Source of the DNA: SG8-41 sp036555035
Lineage (GTDB): Bacteria > Pseudomonadota > Gammaproteobacteria > Burkholderiales > SG8-41
Assembly (NCBI GenBank): GCA_036555035.1
Contig: DATBMB010000216.1
Span: 1 to 16,207, forward strand
Length of the DNA: 16,207 nucleotides
Reading direction: 5' to 3'
Shown: piece after piece, positions 1-7,834 of the stretch
Layout of the letters: the number at the start of each line of letters is the position of its first letter
Position numbering within the stretch: the stretch's first letter is position 1
Program-made: the position numbers and the translations under genes
Notes under the pieces: generated by a model
Database searches by the model: none
The model's input: the letters and a program-made list of their open reading frames with translations, nothing else
Told to the model about the DNA's origin: nothing

Positions 1-219
1 GACCGTACCGCCGAGGCTTTCGAGGCGTTCCTGCTCGAGGTGCTGTCCGACTATCAGGTGACGGTGCCGGAACTTGGCACGGTGAAGGCGGACAAGCCGC
101 CGATCGTGATCATTACATCCAACCGCACCCGCGAGGTGCACGACGCGCTCAAGCGGCGCTGCCTGTATCACTGGGTCGGCTATCCGACCGCCGAGCGCGA
201 GCTGGCGATCGTGCGCGCC
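1..219 (+). pseudogene. CoxD/MoxR-type AAA+ ATPase, C-terminal segment, cut at an inversion junction
   Basis: Frame 1 is open from the first base and reads DRTAEAFEAFLLEVLSDYQV, then a stretch with ITSNRTREVHDALKRRC and LYHW. This matches the part of CoxD-type MoxR ATPases just after the Walker B motif: the Asp-Arg-Thr segment, the sensor 1 Thr-Ser-Asn and the arginine-bearing HDALKRRC helix. MoxR ATPases of this type help mature molybdenum hydroxylases, for example sulfur insertion into the CO dehydrogenase cofactor; that role is family knowledge. Family resemblance stops after ERELAIVRA, near base 219. Beyond it the same reading frame continues only as the antisense of another MoxR piece on the opposite strand. 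The gene therefore has no natural C-terminus here, and its N-terminus would lie left of the window. It is either truly broken by an inversion or an assembly chimera. Confidence 0.75.
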
Positions 220-222
220 TTC
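211..222. other. Inverted junction between two moxR halves at a GCGCGC palindrome
   Basis: Left of this point the plus strand encodes a C-terminal MoxR segment. Right of it the minus strand encodes the MoxR N-terminus. Family-like residues can be read up to about base 219 from the left and down to about base 214 from the right, so the join lies inside this short overlap. It contains the self-complementary hexamer GCGCGC at 213-218. Joining at a short palindrome is typical of fold-back inversions and of inverted chimeras formed by strand switching. The exact base cannot be fixed from sequence alone. Confidence 0.7.
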
Positions 223-513
223 GGCCTCGGCCACCCGTATCGCGATCATCTGGGCGGCGTAGTTCCACTCGTAGACCGCGGAGGCGATGTCGAGCCCCTC
301 GTAGCACTGCAGCCGCACCAGGCGGCGGCCGAGCATGCAGGCGACGACCTTCGCGATCTCGGTCTTGCCCACGCCGGCCTCGCCCTCCAGAAACAGCGGG
401 CGCTCCATCTTCAGTGCGAGGAAGAGGGCGGTGGCGAGGCTGCGCTCGGCGACGTAGTCATGCCCGCGCAGCAGCGCGAGCGTCCCATCAATCGATTTCG
501 GCAGCGCGGTCAC
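214..513 (-). pseudogene. CoxD/MoxR-type AAA+ ATPase, N-terminal 100 codons, cut at an inversion junction
   Basis: Reading the minus strand from a GTG at 513 gives a typical MoxR/CoxD start (VTALPKSIDGTLALLRGHDY). It is followed by the Walker A loop LFLEGEAGVGKTEIAKV at residues 40-56, the family signature RLQCYEGLDIASAVYEWNY at about residues 67-85, and AAQMIAIR. Resemblance ends near residue 100. The Walker B, sensor and arginine-finger parts that should follow on this strand are missing; part of them appears on the opposite strand at 1-219. The start lies 15 bp after the ancestral stop of the toxin gene, with a GAGG sequence upstream. As the last gene after the Mo-hydroxylase operon on the same strand, it fits the cox gene order, in which CoxD follows the structural subunits. 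No functional product is possible from this copy as sequenced. Confidence 0.75.
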
Positions 514-528
514 GATCGAATATCAACC

Positions 529-612
529 TCATGTTTCGGTATCGCGGATGCGAGTCAGGAACGGCTCGAAATCCTGCCTACCATGTATGACCGCGGCAAT
601 CAGCACACTGGC
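529..612 (-). pseudogene. Cut-off C-terminus of the ParE-type toxin, downstream of the amber stop
   Basis: Directly after the TAG at 615-613 the same frame continues for 27 codons to a TGA at 531-529. It reads ASVLIAAVIHGRQDFEPFL and ends in RIRDTET. The VLIAAVIHGRQD segment is the usual final beta strand of RelE/ParE toxins. The full ancestral toxin would therefore have been about 105 residues, a normal family length. One base change (TAG to a sense codon) would restore it. Confidence 0.7.
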
Positions 613-846
613 CTAATCCAGGCGGTAGATGATGCGGTAGCGGTGGACGAATCGCTCGCGTATGGACGTTTCCCCGATCTCGGGAACCATACGGCCCAAT
701 TCGGGAAAGTCAGGAATGGTTTCCGCTAATTCGACAATCCTGGACGCGACAGCCTTCGCATACCACGGGGAATCGCGTGCGATAAATTCGGCGATCGACT
801 CAATATCCTCGATGGCTTCCGGCGACCAGACTAGGAAGCGAGCCAT
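613..846 (-). CDS. ParE/RelE-family toxin, truncated by an in-frame amber stop
   Basis: The 77 readable residues match ParE/RelE toxins: an N-terminal strand (RFLVWSPEA), two helices (IEDIESIAEFIARDSPWYAK, then a second amphipathic helix), the GRMVPE turn at about residues 51-56, and RERFVHRYRIIYRLD at the end. ParE toxins act on DNA gyrase and RelE toxins cut mRNA; which applies cannot be told here. Translation stops at TAG (615-613) immediately before the conserved last strand, which is still present downstream in frame. The product probably lacks part of the fold and may be inactive. The ATG at 846 lies inside the antitoxin gene, a 16-bp overlap that suggests translational coupling. A sequencing error at the amber codon is the main alternative to real decay. 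Confidence 0.75.
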   Translation of the reverse strand: MARFLVWSPEAIEDIESIAEFIARDSPWYAKAVASRIVELAETIPDFPELGRMVPEIGETSIRERFVHRYRIIYRLD

Positions 847-1019
847 TTCCCGAGGCGCGTCTTCGCATCTTCGTGGGAGATCGCTCCTTCAGTTTCGGCG
901 CGCTTCAGGCCGCGCTTTACCTTCTCGAGAACGTACAAGTGATACTGGATGTCCTCGTAGCTTGCGTCGTCCCGCAATTTCTGCAGCATTGCGCTGACTT
1001 CGTCTTTCGGGTTCGCCAT
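831..1019 (-). CDS. Putative antitoxin of a type II toxin-antitoxin pair
   Basis: This small 62-residue protein is mostly helical (MANPKDEVSAMLQKLRDDAS near the N-terminus). It has a charged segment VLEKVKRGLKRAE at about residues 30-42 and the ending SHEDAKTRLGKWL. The helix with a 'H-E-E/D-A-K-x-R-L-x-K-W' ending is common in small proteins encoded just upstream of ParE/RelE toxins in proteobacteria. It would bind and neutralise the toxin and probably repress its own promoter. The chosen ATG at 1019 has a GGAG at 1028-1025, 5 bp upstream; the frame is open further upstream but without family-like sequence. Its 3' end overlaps the toxin by 16 bp. The 89 bp between it and the dioxygenase-like gene could hold its promoter, but I see no convincing boxes. 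The antitoxin call rests mainly on position and size. Confidence 0.65.
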   Translation of the reverse strand: MANPKDEVSAMLQKLRDDASYEDIQYHLYVLEKVKRGLKRAETEGAISHEDAKTRLGKWLAS

Positions 1020-1108
1020 GGAATCTCCAATACAGCCCGAAGGGAGCGGTTCGAGCATCGCTGGAAATCTTACGCTCGCGATGCCGGAGCGGCAAGACGA
1101 CAAACCGG

Positions 1109-1474
1109 TCAGGCTTGGAACACAGAGAGATTGAGCTCGGCCGGCTCCCCAAGCCAGGAGGCATGTGTCGTGTGGTCCTCCAGGTCGTTGCCGGTGAGAG
1201 CGTGCACCAGGATGCTCAATCCACCGCGGTGGCCGTCGAGCCACGGGATCAGCCGGTCGAACTGGGACGCGTCGAACGCGAGCTGGCAGCTCCAGTGCGG
1301 ATGGGGACCGACGAGCTTCTGGTGCACGCGGCCCATGGTCGCGCCGGACCGTTTCGCGGCCTCCGAGCAGAGCGCGCGAGCCTCCTCAACCGACTTCTCG
1401 TCGAAATAGACATGCGCATGGTACTTGTCGTACACAGTCCGCGGCCGCCGAACCCCGTCATTTGCTGACCCCAT
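1109..1474 (-). CDS. DOPA 4,5-dioxygenase-family protein (small aromatic-ring-cleaving dioxygenase)
   Basis: The 121-residue product carries the signatures of the DOPA 4,5-dioxygenase family: DKYHAHVYFDEKS near the start, VGPHPHWSCQLAFD at about residues 54-67, and GGLSILVHALTGNDLEDHTTH followed by ASWLG near the end. The repeated histidines (YHAHVYF, GPHPHW, ILVHA, DHTTH) are the likely metal ligands or active-site residues. Characterised fungal and plant members open the ring of catechol-type compounds such as DOPA between carbons 4 and 5; the bacterial substrates are mostly unknown. The start is the ATG at 1474, which overlaps the stop of the FAD-subunit gene as TGATG, so the two are almost certainly co-translated. 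A GTG three bases upstream is a less likely start. This position suggests that it works on the product of the Mo-hydroxylase, which is an inference. Confidence 0.85.
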   Translation of the reverse strand: MGSANDGVRRPRTVYDKYHAHVYFDEKSVEEARALCSEAAKRSGATMGRVHQKLVGPHPHWSCQLAFDASQFDRLIPWLDGHRGGLSILVHALTGNDLEDHTTHASWLGEPAELNLSVFQA

Positions 1475-2277
1475 CACTTGCCGGCGAGGGCGGTTTCGAC
1501 CGCCCGCTGCGCCGCCACGCCGACGAGGTGCGCGCGGTATTCCGCGCTTGCATGGATGTCGGTGTTCAATTCATCCGGCGCGACCTTCACGCGGGCGACC
1601 GCGTCCGGAGTGAAGTTCTCCGCCAGCCGCTTCTCCATTGCTTTCTGGCGGAAGACGCAGCCGCCGGCCCCGGTCACCGCGACCCGCACGGCGCCGCCGC
1701 CCTCGCTCACGAAGACTCCCACCAGGGCGAAGCGCGACGCCGGCTGCCGGAACTTTACATAGGCCGCGCGCTTGGGCAGCGGAAAAGTCACCGAGGTGAT
1801 GATCTCGCCGGGCTTGAGCGCCGTGGCGAAAGTCCCCGTGAAGAACTTGTCCGCGGCGATCGCGCGCTTGTTGGTGTGGACGGTCGCGCCGAGCCCGAGC
1901 ACCGCCGCCGGATAATCTGCCGCCGGGTCGTTGTGCGCGAGCGAGCCGCCGATCGTACCCTGGTTGCGCACCTGGCGGTCGCCGATACCGTCGGCCAGGC
2001 GGGCGAGCGCCGGGATGCCGTGCACGACGTCCTTCGATGCCGCCACTTCGGCGTGCGTGGCGAGCGCCCCGACCGTCAGCGCGCCGCCGTCGACCTTGAT
2101 GCCGCGCATCTCCTCGATCGCGCCGAGGTCGACCAGGGCAGGGGGGCCGGAGAGCCGCAGCTTGAGCGAAGGAATCAAGCTCTGCCCGCCAGCGAGGGGC
2201 CTGGCGTTCTCGACCTTGCGCAGGATCGAGATCGCTTCCTTCACGCTCTTCGGACGGTGATAGTCGAATGCACGCAT
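1474..2277 (-). CDS. Molybdenum hydroxylase, FAD-binding medium subunit (CoxM-like)
   Basis: This 267-residue protein has the two FAD-binding signatures of the xanthine dehydrogenase/CO dehydrogenase M subunit: RPLAGGQSLIPSLKLRL at about residues 26-42 and the loop TIGGSLAHNDPAAD at 108-121. A CO-dehydrogenase flavoprotein C-terminal domain follows from about residue 165. Its length is normal for the family (about 260-290). The subunit takes electrons from the iron-sulfur subunit and passes them to the quinone pool or another acceptor. It is the third gene of the coxS-L-M-like operon. An AGGAG ribosome-binding site lies just before the ATG at 2277, and 9 bp separate it from the large subunit. 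The stop overlaps the start of the dioxygenase-like gene by one base. Confidence 0.95.
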   Translation of the reverse strand: MRAFDYHRPKSVKEAISILRKVENARPLAGGQSLIPSLKLRLSGPPALVDLGAIEEMRGIKVDGGALTVGALATHAEVAASKDVVHGIPALARLADGIGDRQVRNQGTIGGSLAHNDPAADYPAAVLGLGATVHTNKRAIAADKFFTGTFATALKPGEIITSVTFPLPKRAAYVKFRQPASRFALVGVFVSEGGGAVRVAVTGAGGCVFRQKAMEKRLAENFTPDAVARVKVAPDELNTDIHASAEYRAHLVGVAAQRAVETALAGK

Positions 2278-2286
2278 GTCCGTCTC

Positions 2287-4656
<2,370 letters not shown>

Positions 4657-4659
4657 GGC

Positions 4660-5130
4660 TTACCTCCTCATCGCGGCGGCGCCGGCCAGCACCGCTTTGA
4701 CGATATTGTGATAGCCGGTGCAGCGGCAGAAGTTGCCCTCCAGCCCGGCGCGCACGGTCTCTTCCGACGGATTGGGGTGCTTCTTCACGAGCTCGATCGC
4801 GTTCATCACCATGCCTGCCGTGCAGTAGCCGCATTGCAGGCCGTGATGGTTGCGAAACGCCTCCTGCATCGGGTGCAGGGTGCCGTCGGGGGCGATGCCT
4901 TCGATGGTGACGACCTGGGCGCCCTGGGCCTGCGCCGCGAGGATGTTGCACGACTTCACGGCGCGGCCGTTCACGTGCACGGTGCAGGCGCCGCATTGTC
5001 CGGTATCGCAGCCGACGCGGGTGCCGGTCAGCCCGAGGCGTTCGCGCAGGAACTGGACGAGCAGCGTGCGCGCGTCGAGCGTCGCGGCCACGGGCTTGCC
5101 ATTGACGGTGAGGGAAACGGAAATGTCCAT
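4660..5130 (-). CDS. Molybdenum hydroxylase, 2Fe-2S small subunit (CoxS-like)
   Basis: The product is 156 residues, a normal family length. A plant-type ferredoxin domain has cluster ligands C41, C46, C49 and C61 (GCDTGQCGAC, then a later Cys). An all-helical domain has C100, C103, C135 and C137 (LQCGYC and FCRC). It carries electrons from the molybdenum centre to the FAD subunit. I chose the ATG at 5130 because it has a GGAGG box 5 bp upstream (5140-5136) and starts with the usual short beta strand (MDISVSLTVNG). The frame is open far upstream, but that part is only antisense of xdhC. The gene ends with codons for Met-Arg-Arg whose AGGAGG is also the ribosome-binding site of the large subunit. 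It is the first gene of the minus-strand operon and is divergent from xdhC. Confidence 0.95.
   Translation of the reverse strand: MDISVSLTVNGKPVAATLDARTLLVQFLRERLGLTGTRVGCDTGQCGACTVHVNGRAVKSCNILAAQAQGAQVVTIEGIAPDGTLHPMQEAFRNHHGLQCGYCTAGMVMNAIELVKKHPNPSEETVRAGLEGNFCRCTGYHNIVKAVLAGAAAMRR
4663..4668 (-). promoter_or_regulatory. Ribosome-binding site AGGAGG of the large subunit, inside the small-subunit gene
   Basis: AGGAGG on the minus strand is a perfect Shine-Dalgarno core 6 bp before the large-subunit ATG at 4656. The same six bases are the last two sense codons (Arg-Arg) of the 2Fe-2S subunit, followed by TAA. Ribosomes ending the small subunit are placed on the start of the large one, which should couple their translation. 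Confidence 0.8.
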
Positions 5131-5246
5131 CAAATCCTCCAGATGGGGACGGTATGTCGCACCAGCTACTGCGCCAGGGTGTTTTTTGGGAACGAGGGGT
5201 TTCGAATCCATGCTACCCCCGCGGTCCGCCCTCCGCAAGAAAGCTC

Positions 5247-5272
5247 CCCTCTCCCCCAATTGGGGGAGAGGG
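5247..5272. repeat. 26-bp perfect palindrome, REP-like dispersed element
   Basis: The centre is CTCCCCCAATTGGGGGAG, and pairing extends to CCCT on the left and AGGG on the right, 13 bp per arm with no loop. It is followed by GATAGGGTGAGGGGG. The pattern of C-rich arm, central AATT, G-rich arm and then 'GGGTGAGGG' resembles dispersed intergenic palindromes common in GC-rich proteobacterial genomes. It would form a strong hairpin in RNA from either strand. Read toward coxS it would lie in the 5' leader. Membership of a repeat family needs the whole genome. Confidence 0.6.
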
Positions 5273-5301
5273 ATAGGGTGAGGGGGCACGTGTCCCACAC
5301 C

Positions 5302-5323
5302 GCTATATACGATAAAATATAGC
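5302..5323. repeat. AT-rich inverted repeat upstream of xdhC
   Basis: GCTATAT at 5302-5308 pairs with ATATAGC at 5317-5323 around an 8-bp centre. In a GC-rich genome this AT island stands out. It overlaps the best candidate -10 box for xdhC (TAAAAT, 5313-5318), so it could be an operator, part of the promoter, or both. It has too few U residues afterwards to be a terminator. Confidence 0.4.
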
Positions 5324-5349
5324 CCTCCCGAAACACTCGAAGGGCAGCT

Positions 5350-6345
5350 ATGGACAGCGTGGACCTGCAGGTATTGAAGAGCGCAGCCGACTGGGTGAAG
5401 TCCGGCCGCCGCGTGGTGATGGCGACCGTGATCAAGACCTGGGGCTCGGCGCCGCGGCCGATCGGCGCGCTCACCGTGATCCGCGACGACGGCATGGTGG
5501 TCGGCTCCGTGTCGGGCGGCTGCATCGAGGACGACATGATTCTCCAGGTGCGGGACCGCACGCTCGTCCAGGACCGGCCGGCCACCACCCGCTACGGCGT
5601 GAGCGCGGAGGAAGCCAAGCGCTTCGGCCTTCCCTGCGGCGGGACGATCGAGCTGGTGCTGGAGCCGCTCACGAAGGAGAGCGGCATCGACGAGCTGCTC
5701 GCGCACGTCGAGCGCCACGAGCTCGTCATGCGCAAGCTCGACATGAAGTCGGGGAAGGTCTCTATTTCCCCGGCACGATCCACCGACCTCCTCGCCTTCG
5801 ACGGGACGACGCTCACCTCGATTCACGGCCCGCGCTGGAGACTGCTCATCATCGGGGCCGGGCAGCTCTCGACCTTCATGGCGCAGATGGCGCAGGGGCT
5901 CGACTACCAGGTCACGATCTGCGATCCGCGCGAGGAGTACGCCGAGGGATGGAACGTCCCGGGAGTGGAGTTGAAGCGCGGCATGCCCGACGAGGTGGTG
6001 TCGGAGATGAACCCGGACGGCCACACCGCGGTGGTGACGCTGACCCACGACCCCAAGCTCGACGACATGGCGCTGCTCGAGGCGCTCAAGTCGCCGGCCT
6101 TCTATGTCGGGGCGATCGGCTCGAGGAAGAATAACGACGCGCGCCGCAAGCGGCTCGCCGAGTTCGACCTCTCGCAGCAGGAGATCGCGCGCCTTCACGG
6201 CCCGGTGGGGCTCAAGCTCGGCGCCAAGTCGCCCCCCGAGATCGCGGTCGCGATCGTGGCCGAGATGACCGCCATCCGCAACGGCGTGAAGGTCCCGGAG
6301 CTCGTGGAGCCGGAAAAGCCGACCGTCGCCGGCTGCGTTACCTAA
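5350..6345 (+). CDS. XdhC/CoxI-family maturation factor for the Mo-hydroxylase
   Basis: This 331-residue protein has the two expected domains. The N-terminal XdhC/CoxI domain contains GSVSGGCIEDD (residues 52-62) and GLPCGGT (93-99). The C-terminal XdhC Rossmann domain contains LLIIGAGQLS (about 165-174), LTHDPKLDD (231-239) and YVGAIGSRKN (252-261). XdhC binds molybdenum cofactor, supports insertion of the sulfido ligand and hands the cofactor to the large subunit; this is known for the Rhodobacter protein. The conserved Cys residues in SGGC and LPCGG are present. The start ATG has GAAGGG 5 bp upstream. The gene is divergent from the hydroxylase operon it probably serves, with a 219-bp shared control region. 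The assignment is firm at family level; the partner enzyme is inferred from position. Confidence 0.93.
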   Translation: MDSVDLQVLKSAADWVKSGRRVVMATVIKTWGSAPRPIGALTVIRDDGMVVGSVSGGCIEDDMILQVRDRTLVQDRPATTRYGVSAEEAKRFGLPCGGTIELVLEPLTKESGIDELLAHVERHELVMRKLDMKSGKVSISPARSTDLLAFDGTTLTSIHGPRWRLLIIGAGQLSTFMAQMAQGLDYQVTICDPREEYAEGWNVPGVELKRGMPDEVVSEMNPDGHTAVVTLTHDPKLDDMALLEALKSPAFYVGAIGSRKNNDARRKRLAEFDLSQQEIARLHGPVGLKLGAKSPPEIAVAIVAEMTAIRNGVKVPELVEPEKPTVAGCVT

Positions 6346-6387
6346 GGGAGTATCCTTAGCGCATCGGCCACCCGATTCGTGCCGCCG

Positions 6388-6981
6388 ATGCGATCTGCTC
6401 TTCGATTCCTGCTAATTATCGCCGCCTTCGCCACCCCAGCCGGGGCGGCGGAAGGCGACGCGAACGCGATCTTTCTCGTCGCCAGCGCGGAGCTGCGCGA
6501 CCCCAACTTCCGCGAAGCCGTCGTGCTGGTGACCCAGCCGCGCGAAGGCGGGCCGTGGGGAGTCATCATCAACCGGCCGCTCGAGCACCGGCTGAGCGAG
6601 ATATTCACCGACATCGAGACGCTGAAGGACCGCAAGGACGTGCTCTTCTTCGGCGGCCCGGTGGCGCGCGACGGGCTGGTCTTCCTCGTGCGCTCCGCGG
6701 AAACTCCGCCGCGCGCGGTCGCGGTGCTGCGCGATGTCTGGTTCATCGGCGATGTCGAGTGGATCGAGGGGCTGCTGCAGCGCCCGGAGCCGACGCGCGG
6801 CCTGCGGGTCTACGCGGGCTACTCCGGCTGGGCGCCGGGTCAATTGCAGGCCGAGATCGAGCGCGGCGGCTGGCACGTGCTGCCGGCGGACGCCGCGATG
6901 GTGTTCGAGGCGGACCCCGCCCGCGTCTGGCCGGAGCTGATCAAGCGGGCTGCCGCCACGCGCACGCGGCTCGTCCGGTGA
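6388..6981 (+). CDS. YqgE/AlgH-family (DUF179) protein with an N-terminal signal peptide
   Basis: After the first 20 residues the protein matches YqgE/AlgH: ASAELRDPNFREAVVLVTQ, then GPWGVIINRPLEHRLSEIF, LFFGGPVARDGLVFLV, and the late GYSGWAPGQLQAEIERGGWH. The molecular function of this family is unknown. The N-terminus has charged residues (MRSALR), a hydrophobic stretch (FLLIIAAFA) and a TPAGA/AE cleavage site at about residues 20/21, a good Sec signal peptide. Most YqgE proteins are cytoplasmic and start directly at the DUF179 domain, so this looks like an exported paralogue. I chose the ATG at 6388; an in-frame GTG at 6379 would add three residues. No clear ribosome-binding site is visible. 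It lies 42 bp after xdhC on the same strand and may be read from the same transcript. Length is 197 residues, about 177 after cleavage, close to the usual 185. Confidence 0.88.
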   Translation: MRSALRFLLIIAAFATPAGAAEGDANAIFLVASAELRDPNFREAVVLVTQPREGGPWGVIINRPLEHRLSEIFTDIETLKDRKDVLFFGGPVARDGLVFLVRSAETPPRAVAVLRDVWFIGDVEWIEGLLQRPEPTRGLRVYAGYSGWAPGQLQAEIERGGWHVLPADAAMVFEADPARVWPELIKRAAATRTRLVR

Positions 6982-7018
6982 CCGGACTACAATACCCGGC
7001 ACAGGACGTGAACCCATC

Positions 7019-7834
7019 ATGCGCGTGGCAATCATCGGCGGGGGAAGCATCGCTCGGCTGTTCCTCGAGCACGTGCGGCGCGGCGACCTCGGGCGGGCGC
7101 GGGTGGTGGCGATCGCCGGCCGCGGCGAGCGCTCGCGCGGCAGGCAGCTCGCGAAATCCTTCCGCGTTCCCTTCGTCTCCGGCCTGAAGGCGCTGCTGGC
7201 GAAGAAGCCCGATGTCGTGGTGGAAGCGGCGGCGCACGACGCGGTGCGCGAGTTCGGCGAGCCGCTGCTCAAGAAGGGCATCGCGCTGATCGTGCTCTCC
7301 GCCGGCGCGCTCTGCGACGATGCGCTGCGCCGGAAGCTCGAGCGAGCCGCGGAAAAAAGCGGCGCGCTGCTGTCGGTGCCCTCCGGCGGGATCGGGGGCC
7401 TCGATGCGCTGAAGGCCGCGTGCGTCGCGGGCGTGGATGAAGTCACCATCGCGGTGACGAAGCCGCCGGCGGCCTGGAAGAACATCCCCTACGTCGAGCG
7501 GCTGGGCGTCGACCTCGACGGCCTGCGCGAGCCGCGCGTGCTCTTCGAAGGCCCGGCGCGCGCGGGCGTGCCGCATTTCCCCGCCAACGTGAACATCGCG
7601 GCGGTGCTCTCGATGGCGGGGATCGGCTTCGACCGCACGCGTCTCAAGGTGGTGGCGGACCCGGCGCTCAAGCACAACACCCACTACATCGACGTGAAGG
7701 GCCGCACCGGCAACATCAGCATCAAGCTGGAGAACGTGCCCGCGCCCGACAATCCCAAGACCGCGTGGCTCGCGTGCTACAGCGCACTGGCGGCGCTGAA
7801 GGCGTTCAACTCGCCGGTTCGCTATGGGACCTAG
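7019..7834 (+). CDS. L-aspartate dehydrogenase-like NAD(P)-dependent oxidoreductase
   Basis: This 271-residue protein has an N-terminal dinucleotide-binding motif (VAIIGGGSIARLFLEH, residues 3-18) and the aspartate dehydrogenase core: LSAGALCDD at 93-101, SVPSGGIGGLDALKAA at 119-134, FPANVNIAAVLSMAG at 187-201, and KHNTHYIDVKG at 218-228. H222 corresponds to the conserved catalytic histidine of the family. Known members oxidise L-aspartate to iminoaspartate/oxaloacetate, or feed NAD synthesis. The gap after yqgE is 37 bp and contains TACAAT (6988-6993), a possible -10 box without a convincing -35. The next gene starts at the base after this gene's stop, so the two are co-translated. The substrate could be another amino acid or its imine, since this family is often found in catabolic clusters. 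Confidence 0.87.
   Translation: MRVAIIGGGSIARLFLEHVRRGDLGRARVVAIAGRGERSRGRQLAKSFRVPFVSGLKALLAKKPDVVVEAAAHDAVREFGEPLLKKGIALIVLSAGALCDDALRRKLERAAEKSGALLSVPSGGIGGLDALKAACVAGVDEVTIAVTKPPAAWKNIPYVERLGVDLDGLREPRVLFEGPARAGVPHFPANVNIAAVLSMAGIGFDRTRLKVVADPALKHNTHYIDVKGRTGNISIKLENVPAPDNPKTAWLACYSALAALKAFNSPVRYGT

Larger units (their letters stand above)
5131..5349. promoter_or_regulatory. Divergent intergenic region between the Mo-hydroxylase operon and xdhC
   Basis: This 219-bp gap separates the coxS-like start (minus) from the xdhC start (plus) and must hold promoters for both. It contains a GC-rich palindrome at 5247-5272 and an AT-rich inverted repeat at 5302-5323. A possible plus-strand -10 box TAAAAT lies at 5313-5318, 31 bp before xdhC, with no good -35 box at the right distance. 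xdhC has a GAAGGG ribosome-binding site at 5339-5344. Both transcripts probably answer to the same signal, but no operator of a known regulator is recognisable and no regulator gene lies in the window. Confidence 0.5.

Noticed and set aside
1020..1244. Longer N-terminus for the antitoxin
   Set aside because: The added residues overlap the end of the dioxygenase-like gene and look like low-complexity antisense-type sequence. The ATG at 1019 has GGAG at the right distance.
5131..6198. Upstream extension of the 2Fe-2S subunit frame on the minus strand
   Set aside because: The extension is antisense to xdhC and to the intergenic palindrome. The ATG at 5130 has a strong ribosome-binding site and the family-typical N-terminus.
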